Positions 15,746 to 25,321 of a stretch of DNA of 42,224 nucleotides are shown piece after piece. A program made the position numbers and the translations under genes. Source of the stretch: DASRTE01 sp035316885 (GTDB taxonomy: Bacteria > Actinomycetota > Actinomycetes > Jiangellales > Jiangellaceae); NCBI GenBank assembly GCA_035316885.1, contig DATHII010000108.1, forward strand, positions 1-42,224, in the 5' to 3' direction. Below the pieces are notes generated by a model, which saw only the letters and a program-made list of their open reading frames with translations, searched no databases and was not told where the DNA came from. The first letter of the stretch is position 1. Every line of letters begins with the position of its first letter.

Positions 15746-15751
15746 TAGGCT
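15746..15751 (+). promoter_or_regulatory. Leaderless -10 box (TAGGCT) of the Cys-rich gene
   Basis: TAGGCT is followed by CGAACG and then the GTG at 15758. No -35 match is obvious. Confidence 0.55.
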
Positions 15752-15757
15752 CGAACG

Positions 15758-16534
15758 GTGGAGACGCCCTTGGACGTCACGAGGGCCTGGGTCGAGTTCC
15801 CGGATCCCGCGGATGCCGACCAGGTGCTGCGCTGCGACCTGACCTGGCTCACGTCCCGGTGGACGTGCATCTTCGGTCGCGGGTGCCCCGGCGTCTACGC
15901 GGACCGCCCCGACGACGGATGCTGCACCCACGGCGCCCACTTCTCCGACCGCAAGGACGAGAGGCGGGTCCGGCGCTTCGCCGGCCGGCTCGGTCCGGAC
16001 GACTGGCAGTTGCGCGATGAGGGCATGCGCAACGGCATCATCGAGAAGGATGACGAGGGCGAACGCAAGACCCGGATCGTCGACGGCGCGTGCGTCTTCC
16101 TCAACCGCCCAGGGTTCGCCGGCGGACCAGGTTGTGCCCTGCACGCCTACGCGCTGCGCACCGGGCGGCATCCGCTGGAGACCAAGCCCGATGTCTGCTG
16201 GCAACTGCCGATCCGCCGGGCGTACCGCGACGCCAAGCGACCCGACGGGACGTCCTACGTGGAGATCACCATCGGCGAGTACGACCGGCGGGCCTGGGGG
16301 CCAGGCGGGCACGACATGGACTGGTACTGCAGCGCGTCGACCGACGCACACGTGGGCACCGAGCCGGTGTACACGTCCTGTGAACCCGAGCTGCGGGCCC
16401 TGATGGGCGACGCGGCCTACGCCGAGCTCACGCGGCACTGCGCGGCCCACCTGTCGGCGCAACTGCCGCTGCTGGTCCACCCCGCGACCGCCGGCGCGCA
16501 GGCTCGCGCCGCAGATCCGGCCCCGTACCCGTGA
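15758..16534 (+). CDS. Cysteine-rich conserved protein (YkgJ/DUF3109-like, putative metal binding)
   Basis: I do not recognise an assigned function for this 258-residue protein. It has regularly placed cysteines: CIFGRGCPG with CCTHGAHF (about 37-60), CVFLNRP with GPGCALHAYALRTG (about 112-136), a CW (147-148), WYCS and a later TSCEPEL. The pattern resembles YkgJ/DUF3109-type zinc or iron chelating proteins. No signal peptide or membrane span is present, so it is cytosolic. It starts with GTG from a leaderless promoter and shares a four-base overlap with the downstream methyltransferase, so the two are one operon placed just before radA. A role in metal-dependent protein modification is conceivable but not shown. 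Confidence 0.75.
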   Translation: METPLDVTRAWVEFPDPADADQVLRCDLTWLTSRWTCIFGRGCPGVYADRPDDGCCTHGAHFSDRKDERRVRRFAGRLGPDDWQLRDEGMRNGIIEKDDEGERKTRIVDGACVFLNRPGFAGGPGCALHAYALRTGRHPLETKPDVCWQLPIRRAYRDAKRPDGTSYVEITIGEYDRRAWGPGGHDMDWYCSASTDAHVGTEPVYTSCEPELRALMGDAAYAELTRHCAAHLSAQLPLLVHPATAGAQARAADPAPYP

Positions 16535-17241
16535 CCGGTCGGGGCCAGGTGATCCCGAGCCCGAACATCTGGAACCACCCGGACGTCTATGAGGTCGAGA
16601 ACCGGGGCATCGACCGCGCCGGCGTGATCGAGGCAACGATGCGCGAGATTCATGACTGGGCCGGCCAGACCGTCCTGGACATCGGTTGCGGCACGGGCTT
16701 CCACCTGCTCCGCTTCGCCTCCACCGCGTCGAATGTCGTCGGCGTCGAACCGCACGGACCGACGGCGGCCCGGGCGCGGGAGCGGGTGCGGGCGCTCGAG
16801 CCCGGGCGGCGGGACCGGATCGACGTGCTTCGCGGGAGCGCGCAGTCCCTGCCACTGCAGCAGCGGGCCGTGGACGTCGCCCACGCCCGATGGGCGTACT
16901 TCTTCGGGCCCGGTTGCGAGGCGGGCCTCGGCGAGCTCGCGCGGGTGGTCCGCCGCGGTGGCACGGCGTTCGTCGTCGACAACGACGCCTCGCGCTCGAC
17001 GTTCGGCGCGTGGTTCCGGCGCGCGCTGCCCCGGTACGACCCGGTCGCGGTCGAGCGGTTCTGGGCCCGGCAGGGCTGGCATCGCGTACCACTCGACATC
17101 AGGTGGGAACAGCCGGACCGGGCGGCGTTCGAGGCGGTCGTGCGGATCGAGTTTGCCCCGGAGGTCGCCGATGCCGTGCTCGCCGAACACGCCGGCAGCA
17201 GCGTCGACTACGCGGTCAACCTGTTCTGGCACCGCTTCTGA
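16531..17241 (+). CDS. Class I SAM-dependent methyltransferase
   Basis: The 236-residue protein has motif I VLDIGCGTGFHL (about 48-59), the acidic residue ending strand 2 (VVGVEPHG) and a Methyltransf_11-like body, with DVAHARWAYFFGPG at motif II and RVVRRGGTAFVVDND at motif III. The C-terminal third (WARQGWHRVPLDIRW, ending LFWHRF) is unlike common families and may recognise the substrate. Translation is coupled to the Cys-rich upstream gene by a GTGA overlap. The substrate is unknown. It ends 57 bases before radA. Confidence 0.85.
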   Translation: MTGRGQVIPSPNIWNHPDVYEVENRGIDRAGVIEATMREIHDWAGQTVLDIGCGTGFHLLRFASTASNVVGVEPHGPTAARARERVRALEPGRRDRIDVLRGSAQSLPLQQRAVDVAHARWAYFFGPGCEAGLGELARVVRRGGTAFVVDNDASRSTFGAWFRRALPRYDPVAVERFWARQGWHRVPLDIRWEQPDRAAFEAVVRIEFAPEVADAVLAEHAGSSVDYAVNLFWHRF

Positions 17242-17285
17242 GGCCGCACGCGGATGCAAGCGATCCTGATGTCGGTGGACGCCCG

Positions 17286-17291
17286 TACGGT
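17286..17291 (+). promoter_or_regulatory. Leaderless -10 box (TACGGT) of radA
   Basis: TACGGT is separated by seven bases from the ATG at 17299, with no Shine-Dalgarno sequence. It supports the shorter radA start. Confidence 0.55.
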
Positions 17292-17298
17292 GGCAGCC

Positions 17299-18669
17299 AT
17301 GGCGAAGACGGCCCTGGCCCTTAGGTGCGGCGAGTGCGGCTGGTCCACGTCCAAGTGGGTCGGGCGGTGCGGCGAGTGCCAGGCGTGGGGCAGCCTCGAC
17401 GAGGTCGGCGCCGCGCGGGCCGGCGCGCTGGCTCCTGGGCCGGTATCGCAGGCGGCGCGCCCGATCGGTGCGGTCGGGCTCGAGGCCGCACGATCCCGGC
17501 CGACGGGCGTCGACGAGCTCGACCGCGCCCTCGGCGGCGGCCTCGTCCAGGGCGCGGTCGTCCTGCTCGCCGGCGAGCCAGGCGTCGGCAAGTCCACGTT
17601 GCTCCTCGAGGTCGCCGCTCGCTGGGCCGCGACGGCAGGACGCGCTCTCTACGTCACCGGCGAGGAGTCGGCCGCCCAGGTGCGCCTGCGGGCCGAGCGG
17701 ACGGCGGCGCTGGCCGACGGCCTGTTCCTCGCCGCCGAGACCGATCTCGCGGCGGTCCTGGGTCAGGTCGAGCAGGTCGAGCCCTCGCTGCTGGTACTCG
17801 ACTCCGTACAGTCCGTGTCCCGGGCCGACTCCGACGGCGCGCCCGGCGGGGTCACCCAGGTACGCGAGGTCGCCGCCGCGCTCATCCGCATGGCCAAGGA
17901 CCGGGGCATGGCCACGATCCTGGTCGGCCATGTGACGAAGGACGGCTCGATCGCCGGGCCGCGTGTCCTCGAGCACCTCGTCGACGTTGTGCTCCAGTTC
18001 GAGGGCGAGCGCCATTCGCGGTTGCGCATGGTGCGGACGGTCAAGAACCGCTACGGGCCGGCCGACGAGGTCGGCTGCTTCGACCTTTCCGACACCGGCA
18101 TCACCTCGATGCCCGACCCGACCGGGCTGTTTCTGTCCCGCCACGCCGACGCGGTCCCCGGCACCTGTGTCACGGTCACGCTCGAGGGGCGTCGGCCGCT
18201 GCTGGCCGAGGTCCAGGCGCTGGTGGCGCCGTCGTCGCTGGGCACGCCACGTCGCGCCACCAGCGGGCTCGACGCCGCCCGGGTCGCGATGGTGCTGGCC
18301 GTTCTCGAGCGACGCGGCGGCGTCTCGTTGGGTGGCCTGGACGTCTATGCCGCCACGGTCGGCGGTGCGCGGTTGGCCGAGCCCGCGGGCGATCTCGCGC
18401 TGATGGTCGCGGTCGCCAGCGGTGCCCGCGACCTGCCGCTTCCTCCCGGCCTGGTGGCGATCGGCGAGGTCGGTCTCGCCGGGGAGATCCGACGGGTCAC
18501 CGGTGTCCAGCGACGCCTGGCCGAGGCCGAACGCATGGGCTTCACCAGGGCGCTCGTGCCACCCGACCCCGGTCCGGTACCGGCCGGCATCCAGAAGGTC
18601 GAGGTCGGCGACGTCGCAGCCGCGCTCGAGGCTGCCAGACGTCCCGCACGTGTGCTCTCGCTGCGCTGA
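17299..18669 (+). CDS. radA: DNA repair protein RadA (branch migration helicase)
   Basis: This 456-residue RadA processes recombination intermediates with RecA. It has the N-terminal zinc finger (Cys10, Cys13, Cys24, Cys27), Walker A GEPGVGKST (92-100), the RadA-specific motif KNRYG (249-253; usually KNRFG) and the C-terminal Lon-protease-like domain ending in a basic tail. The frame is open 15 codons further upstream. The ATG at 17299 is preferred because the zinc finger then sits at normal distance and the leaderless -10 box lies seven bases before it. radA followed by disA is a widely conserved pair in Gram-positive bacteria. Confidence 0.96.
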   Translation: MAKTALALRCGECGWSTSKWVGRCGECQAWGSLDEVGAARAGALAPGPVSQAARPIGAVGLEAARSRPTGVDELDRALGGGLVQGAVVLLAGEPGVGKSTLLLEVAARWAATAGRALYVTGEESAAQVRLRAERTAALADGLFLAAETDLAAVLGQVEQVEPSLLVLDSVQSVSRADSDGAPGGVTQVREVAAALIRMAKDRGMATILVGHVTKDGSIAGPRVLEHLVDVVLQFEGERHSRLRMVRTVKNRYGPADEVGCFDLSDTGITSMPDPTGLFLSRHADAVPGTCVTVTLEGRRPLLAEVQALVAPSSLGTPRRATSGLDAARVAMVLAVLERRGGVSLGGLDVYAATVGGARLAEPAGDLALMVAVASGARDLPLPPGLVAIGEVGLAGEIRRVTGVQRRLAEAERMGFTRALVPPDPGPVPAGIQKVEVGDVAAALEAARRPARVLSLR

Positions 18670-18714
18670 GCAGATGGCTCGGCTGCGGATCGCCGACGCG
18701 GCCAGGCCGCCTGT

Positions 18715-18743
18715 CTCGACGCCGGCTCGCGGCGCCGTACACT
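18715..18743 (+). promoter_or_regulatory. Possible disA promoter (CTCGAC-N17-TACACT)
   Basis: TACACT (18738-18743) lies 36 bases before the disA GTG, with a weak -35 match 17 bases upstream. A G-run just before the GTG may act as the ribosome-binding site. disA may also be read through from radA, 110 bases upstream. Confidence 0.4.
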
Positions 18744-18779
18744 GTCGCCCGACGTCGACGACGGTGACGCGGGGGTCAC

Positions 18780-19874
18780 GTGCCAGCAGGTGAAAGAAGC
18801 GGAGCCGAGACCAAGTTGCGCCTGGCGCTGGCCGCCGTGGCGCCGGGCACAGCGCTGCGCGAAGGACTCGAACGGATTCTGCGTGGCCGCACCGGCGCCC
18901 TCGTCGTCCTGGGCATGGACCGGGCCATCGAGTCGATCTGCACCGGCGGCTTCGTACTCGACGTCGACTTCTCCGCGACGGGCCTGCGTGAGCTGGCCAA
19001 GATGGACGGCGCCATCGTCGTCGACCACGACTGCACCAAGATCCTTCGAGCCGCCACCCAGCTCGTCCCCGATCCGTCGATCCCGACCACCGAGTCCGGC
19101 ACGCGGCACCGCACCGCGGAGCGGGTGGCCAAACAGACGGGTTTTCCGGTCATCTCGGTCAGCCAGTCCATGCGCATCGTCGCGATCTATGTCGACGACG
19201 TCCGTTACGTGCTCGAGGACGCGGGCCAGATCCTCTCCCGCGCAAACCAGGCGCTGGCCACCCTCGAGCGTTACAAGCTGCGCCTCGACGAGGTCTCCGG
19301 CACTCTCTCGGCGTTGAAGATCGAGGACCTCGTCACCGTGCGTGACGTCGCGGCGGTCGCCCAGCGGCTGGAGATGGTCCGTCGGATCGCCAGCGAGATC
19401 GAGGGCTACGTCGTCGAGCTGGGCACCGACGGCCGGCTGCTCAGCCTCCAGCTCGACGAGCTCGTCGCCGGGGTCGACATCGACCGTGAGCTGGTCGCCC
19501 GCGACTACCTGCCGGCGCAGTCCGGACGACGTCCGCGCACGGTCGCGGCCGTCGTGGCCGAGCTCGACGGGCTCTCGGCCATCGACCTGCTCGACCTCGG
19601 CGCGGTGGCGCGAGCGCTCGGGTTCGCCGGAGGGGCCGAACAACTCGACGCCGCGGTGAGCCCGCGCGGTTACCGCCTGCTGGCGCGCGTGCCACGCCTG
19701 CCCGGAGCCGTCATCGAGCGGCTCGTCGACCACTTCGGTGGCCTGCAGAAACTCCTGGCGGCAAGCGTCGACGACCTGCAGGCCGTCGACGGCGTCGGCG
19801 AGTCGCGGGCCCGAAGCGTTCGCGAGGGACTGTCCCGGCTGGCCGAGTCGAGCATTCTCGAGCGCTACGTCTGA
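18780..19874 (+). CDS. disA: Diadenylate cyclase / DNA integrity scanning protein
   Basis: This 364-residue protein makes cyclic di-AMP from two ATP and monitors DNA for branched structures. The DAC domain has both signature motifs: DGA (76-78, in ELAKMDGAIVVD) and RHR (109-111, in SGTRHRTAERVA). A helical spine follows, and the C-terminal helix-hairpin-helix pair (LPGAVIERLVDHFGG and VDGVGESRARSV) binds DNA. Full length for the family. It starts with GTG. RadA, encoded upstream, is known to bind and inhibit DisA in Bacillus and mycobacteria, so the pair is a functional unit. mutY follows 14 bases later, adding a base-excision enzyme to the same transcript. Confidence 0.97.
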   Translation: MPAGERSGAETKLRLALAAVAPGTALREGLERILRGRTGALVVLGMDRAIESICTGGFVLDVDFSATGLRELAKMDGAIVVDHDCTKILRAATQLVPDPSIPTTESGTRHRTAERVAKQTGFPVISVSQSMRIVAIYVDDVRYVLEDAGQILSRANQALATLERYKLRLDEVSGTLSALKIEDLVTVRDVAAVAQRLEMVRRIASEIEGYVVELGTDGRLLSLQLDELVAGVDIDRELVARDYLPAQSGRRPRTVAAVVAELDGLSAIDLLDLGAVARALGFAGGAEQLDAAVSPRGYRLLARVPRLPGAVIERLVDHFGGLQKLLAASVDDLQAVDGVGESRARSVREGLSRLAESSILERYV

Positions 19875-19888
19875 ACGGTCTGCGCGCC

Positions 19889-20755
19889 GTGCACGACGCC
19901 GTCATCGCCTGGTTCGACGACCATGCCCGCGACCTGCCCTGGCGCTCCCCCGGCCGGCGGCCATGGGGCGTCCTGGTCAGCGAGGTCATGCTCCAGCAGA
20001 CTCCGGTTGCCCGCGTCGAGCCGGTCTGGCGTGCGTGGATGGACCGGTGGCCGCGGCCGGCCGACCTCGCCGCCGCCGAACCGGGCGAGGCCATCCGGGC
20101 CTGGGGACGGCTCGGGTACCCCGGGCGGGCCCTCCGCCTGCGCGCGGCGGCGCGCGCGATCGTCGAGCGCCATGGCGGCAGGGTGCCGGCCTCGTACCAG
20201 GAGCTCCGGGCGCTGCCGGGCGTCGGCGACTACACCGCAGCTGCCACTGCAGTCTTCGCATTCGGACATCGCCATGCGGTGCTCGACACCAACGTGCGGC
20301 GGGTGCTCGCGAGGGCAGTGACCGGCCTGGCCCGGCCCTCCCAGACGACGACGGCAGGCGAGCGCCAGCTGGCCGAGGCGCTGGTGCCCGACGATGCCGC
20401 GACAGCGGCCATCTGGGCGGTCGCCGTGATGGAACTGGGTGCGCTGGTCTGCACTGCTCGGTCCCCGCGCTGCGACGCCTGCCCCATTGCTACCGGATGC
20501 GCCTGGCGGCTCGCGGGTGCCCCGGCGAGCCTTGGTCCCGCCCCGCGCGGCCAGCCCTGGGCGGGCACCGACCGGCAGGCGAGGGGCCGACTGATGGATG
20601 TCTTGCGGGGAGACGACCGAGTCGTCGACAAGTCACGGTTGAACGACGCCTGGCCGCATGATCCGGTTCAGCGCGAGCGGGCGCTGCACGCGCTGGTGGC
20701 CGACGGCCTGGTCGAGCCGTTGGCCGGCGGCCGGTACCGGCTGCCGGTCACCTGA
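19889..20755 (+). CDS. mutY: A/G-specific adenine glycosylase (short form, no MutT-like domain)
   Basis: The 288-residue enzyme removes adenine opposite 8-oxoguanine. The catalytic Glu32 lies in SEVMLQQTPV, the helix-hairpin-helix is LPGVGDYTAAAT (109-120), and the catalytic Asp133 is in LDTNVRRV. The [4Fe-4S] ligands are Cys188, Cys195, Cys198 and Cys204 with the canonical 6-2-5 spacing. The C-terminal MutT-like recognition domain of E. coli MutY is absent and replaced by a short basic region, as in many actinobacterial members. Start is GTG 14 bases after disA. It ends one base before the convergent TPR gene. Confidence 0.93.
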   Translation: MHDAVIAWFDDHARDLPWRSPGRRPWGVLVSEVMLQQTPVARVEPVWRAWMDRWPRPADLAAAEPGEAIRAWGRLGYPGRALRLRAAARAIVERHGGRVPASYQELRALPGVGDYTAAATAVFAFGHRHAVLDTNVRRVLARAVTGLARPSQTTTAGERQLAEALVPDDAATAAIWAVAVMELGALVCTARSPRCDACPIATGCAWRLAGAPASLGPAPRGQPWAGTDRQARGRLMDVLRGDDRVVDKSRLNDAWPHDPVQRERALHALVADGLVEPLAGGRYRLPVT

Positions 20756-20756
20756 C

Positions 20757-21107
20757 CTACCGGCTCACGCGCTCGAGCGCCGCGACGTAGTCGTCCTTCG
20801 GGTCCATGGCCGCGGCGATCCGGTAGCAGGCGGCAGCCTCGTCGCGGCGGCGCTGACGTTCGAGTGTCCGGCCGAGGGCGAAGCGCGCATACGCGTCGCT
20901 CGGGTCGCGCTCCACCAGACGTCCGAATGCATCCTCGGCACGGCTGAGCTGGGCAGAGCGGAAGTACGCCCGCCCGGCCAGCTCGAGCACCGACTTCGGG
21001 GTGAAGTCGTCGGCGAGTAGCGGTTCGAGCTCGCGCGCGGCCCCGATGGCATCACCCGCGTCATAGAGCACGGCCGCGGCGCGATAGGCCGCCAAGTCGT
21101 CGGTCAT
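20757..21107 (-). CDS. Small tetratricopeptide-repeat protein
   Basis: This 116-residue protein consists of about three TPR-like helical pairs: AAYRAAAVLYDAGDAIGAARELEPL, VLELAGRAYFRSAQLSRAEDAFGRLVERDP, and AYARFALGRTLERQRRRDEAAACYRIAAAMDP. No signal peptide or membrane segment, so probably a cytosolic protein-protein adaptor of unknown partner. The ATG at 21107 has a GAGAGGGG ribosome-binding sequence. It is convergent with mutY with one base between the stops. Confidence 0.85.
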   Translation of the reverse strand: MTDDLAAYRAAAVLYDAGDAIGAARELEPLLADDFTPKSVLELAGRAYFRSAQLSRAEDAFGRLVERDPSDAYARFALGRTLERQRRRDEAAACYRIAAAMDPKDDYVAALERVSR

Positions 21108-21225
21108 CGCCACCCCTCTCCGAGCCTCCACTGTGAGGTGCACCGGCATCCGACGACAAGACCCACCACCAGCATGTTCCGGCCCGACCGGCGTCGGAGC
21201 ATGACATCGCTGACGCGATCGCGCA

Positions 21226-21253
21226 GCGGGGGCGACATGTGTGTCGCCCCCGC
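21226..21253 (-). terminator. Strong hairpin terminator after clpC
   Basis: A perfect 12-bp stem, GCGGGGGCGACA (21226-21237) with its complement (21242-21253), closes a TGTG loop 15 bases beyond the clpC stop. No U-tract follows, but stem strength makes an intrinsic terminator likely. A second weaker hairpin lies just beyond it (around 21206-21219). Confidence 0.75.
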
Positions 21254-21267
21254 CCACGTACGGTCGG

Positions 21268-23808
<2,541 letters not shown>

Positions 23809-23872
23809 CAGTGGCGCTCCTCACCGAGCGGTCTGGGTGTGCCCGGGGCTCTCCCGGTCCGCCCGTACCCGC

Positions 23873-23878
23873 ATGCTA
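23873..23878 (-). promoter_or_regulatory. Possible clpC -10 box (TAGCAT)
   Basis: TAGCAT (minus strand) lies 64 bases before the clpC ATG. The -35 region is not convincing, as expected for an activator-dependent promoter. A second candidate, TACCGT, lies about 40 bases further upstream. Confidence 0.35.
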
Positions 23879-24253
23879 ACCCGCACCCGGCGGCCGTCTG
23901 CGCTCGTTACATGACGGTAGCCGGGACCGGCCATGACTGCACAACACCGTCCTACCCGACAGCGTTCCGGCGCACCGTCTGCGTACGCCACAGGCGAACG
24001 CGAGTGGCGCTCGGCCGAGGTGGGCCAGACGCGCTCGGCGTCCGGTGCACGCAACCGGCCCCCGAGATGCATCGCGCGCCACCACACCCCGCGGTAGGCG
24101 GGCAGGACACCTGCGGCGATGAGGACGTGTCCGACGATTACAGGCGTGAACAGGTACGTCGATGGCCCTATCCTCACCGTCGTCGCCACCGCATGCGCTC
24201 ACACCGAGCGCAAGGGCACCGACCGCCGCGATCATCCGTAGCCGCTTCGTCAT
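23876..24253 (-). pseudogene. Remnant of a lipoprotein gene
   Basis: An ATG at 24253, preceded by GAGGAATGAGG, opens with a textbook lipoprotein signal: positive MTKRLRM, a hydrophobic run and lipobox VSAC, then GGDDGED. Within about 20 residues the frame turns into an Arg/Cys-rich sequence typical of non-coding frames and ends at 23876. A neighbouring frame has a hydrophobic stretch (TPVIVGHVLIAAGVLPAYRG) that may be the continuation after a frameshift, but it decays too. I infer a recently broken secreted gene. The clpC upstream region overlaps its 3' part. Confidence 0.5.
23983..23999 (-). promoter_or_regulatory. ClgR-like operator upstream of clpC
   Basis: On the minus strand GTTCGC-N5-GCGTAC is a near-perfect palindrome with the CGC-N5-GCG core of ClgR sites described in Corynebacterium and mycobacteria. 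It lies 175 bases before the clpC start. ClgR activates clp genes, so position upstream of clpC fits, though the distance to the candidate -10 at 23873 is large. Confidence 0.45.
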
Positions 24254-24402
24254 CGATCCTCATTCCTCGCGGGTCTGCTACACCGCGTAGTACGCCGCGG
24301 GAGGATTCCGGGTTCGATCCCGGATGAGTTCGGGCTGCCGCAACATCACCCGGCCGAAAATCACCGTGGTGAGCGGGTGGTTTGACCTCCGTGCCCGTCC
24401 GG
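24254..24402. other. Intergenic stretch with a tRNA T-arm-like hairpin
   Basis: Between the YbaY-like gene stop and the ruined lipoprotein gene there is no gene. It contains CCGGGTTCGATCCCGG (about 24316-24331), which resembles a tRNA T-arm but with a six-base loop and no recognisable D-arm, anticodon arm or acceptor. It may serve as the YbaY-like gene's terminator. Confidence 0.4.
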
Positions 24403-24774
24403 TCAGGCGTCGGGGGTGCGGCGCACGACCACGTCAGCGGTGTTGCCGGCGCCGCGGGTGAGCACCGGGGTGTGGGTGTCGCTGACCCAGGTGCCGACGG
24501 CCGAGCGCAGCCGGGCCCAGACGGCGATGGTGGCCCGCTCGTCGACATCGGCCGCGTCGACCGCGAGCTCGAAGGGCACCGGCACCTGCCCGACCACCTC
24601 GATGGCGTTCTGCGCAAGGACCACCGCCGGCGCGTCGGCCAGCGAGACGTCGGCAACCCGGACCGTCACCACCGCGCCGGGCGGCAACGCGATGCGTTCA
24701 CGAAAGCTCACCGTGCCGCTGACGACGCGCAGGGCGGGCGCGGCCGCGGTGGCGGGGTCGGAGGAGTCGTCCAC
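24403..24774 (-). CDS. YbaY/YscW-like beta-barrel protein
   Basis: The 123-residue protein matches the YbaY (type III secretion pilotin-like) domain. VSGTVSFRERIALPPGAVVTV and VRVADVSLADAPAVVLAQ are followed by VGQVPVPFELAVDAADVDE, the family pattern of an eight-stranded barrel. Unlike YbaY of E. coli it lacks a signal peptide or lipobox with this start (GTG at 24774), so it is probably cytosolic. The start is chosen because TACGCT lies exactly six bases upstream; the longer ATG frame overlaps the inverted repeat at 24833-24902 and is not conserved-looking. Function is unknown. Confidence 0.75.
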   Translation of the reverse strand: MDDSSDPATAAAPALRVVSGTVSFRERIALPPGAVVTVRVADVSLADAPAVVLAQNAIEVVGQVPVPFELAVDAADVDERATIAVWARLRSAVGTWVSDTHTPVLTRGAGNTADVVVRRTPDA

Positions 24775-24780
24775 AGGCGC

Positions 24781-24786
24781 AGCGTA
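24781..24786 (-). promoter_or_regulatory. Leaderless -10 box (TACGCT) of the YbaY-like gene
   Basis: TACGCT (minus strand) is followed by six bases and the GTG at 24774. No ribosome-binding sequence is present. Confidence 0.6.
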
Positions 24787-24832
24787 GCCGCGAGGCCGTG
24801 TCCCCCGGCGCCGGAAGCGCCGTCCCGGCCAG

Positions 24833-24902
24833 GTCGTGAAGATCGTCGTGAAGGTGTGGCAGCGTGGCACCCAGCTCGTGGCTTCACGACGATCTTCACG
24901 AC
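24833..24902. repeat. Perfect 21-bp inverted repeat in a divergent promoter region
   Basis: Arms at 24833-24853 and 24882-24902 are exact complements separated by 28 bases. Each arm is itself an internal repeat, two GTCGTGAA units flanking GATC. Unlike the other palindromes of the window it lies between divergent genes (YbaY-like and the short unknown), so a regulatory or 5'-leader role is more plausible than termination. It would form a strong stem in the leader of the plus-strand gene. Confidence 0.7.
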
Positions 24903-24935
24903 GGCCATCTCGCTGCCGAACCGGAGGTGACGCCG

Positions 24936-25313
24936 ATGCCCGTCACGCAGGACGTGCGGGAGCGCTGCCAGGAGTTGCTCGAGCCTGGTGAGCAGATCCG
25001 CTACCTTTTCCCGGCGACCTCGGCCGTGATGTCGGTCGGGATCGCCGCCGCCCCGTTCTTCGTCGCCGTCACCGATCGCGCGATCGTCCTCATCACGGGC
25101 AAGTTCCTGCGTCGAAACCGCCCCGACCAGGTCTGGGAGCGCCTTCCACGAAACACCCGCCTCGGGCCGCTCGAGACGTCGCTGGGGCCGGCCTTCGACC
25201 TCGGCGGCATGATCCTCGAGATCGACGAGGAGTACGCCGCGGTCGTCTCGGCTGCGGACGCCGAACTGGACGGACCCGCCGGCATGCCCGACGATCCGTT
25301 CCCTCACCTGTGA
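24936..25313 (+). CDS. Short conserved-type protein of unknown function
   Basis: I do not recognise this 125-residue protein. Its centre (about 25-60) has a hydrophobic strand-rich stretch, YLFPATSAVMSVGIAAAP, then FFVAVTDRAIVLITGKFLRR, reminiscent of the strand pattern of bacterial PH-like domains. This is followed by RLPRNTRLGP and an acidic C-terminus. The single hydrophobic stretch is marginal as a membrane span. The ATG has GGAGG eight bases upstream. The stop lies eight bases before the SDR start, so the two form an operon. Confidence 0.7.
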   Translation: MPVTQDVRERCQELLEPGEQIRYLFPATSAVMSVGIAAAPFFVAVTDRAIVLITGKFLRRNRPDQVWERLPRNTRLGPLETSLGPAFDLGGMILEIDEEYAAVVSAADAELDGPAGMPDDPFPHL

Positions 25314-25321
25314 GGTTTGCC

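Noticed and set aside
15503..17092. Long minus-strand open frame across the Cys-rich and methyltransferase genes
   Set aside because: Arg/Pro/Ala-rich noise without motifs, antisense to two well-supported genes.
24316..24331. TTCGATC in a GC-rich stem, resembling a tRNA T-arm
   Set aside because: The loop has six bases, and no D-arm, anticodon arm, acceptor stem or CCA can be placed around it. A tRNA or attachment-site remnant is not supported.
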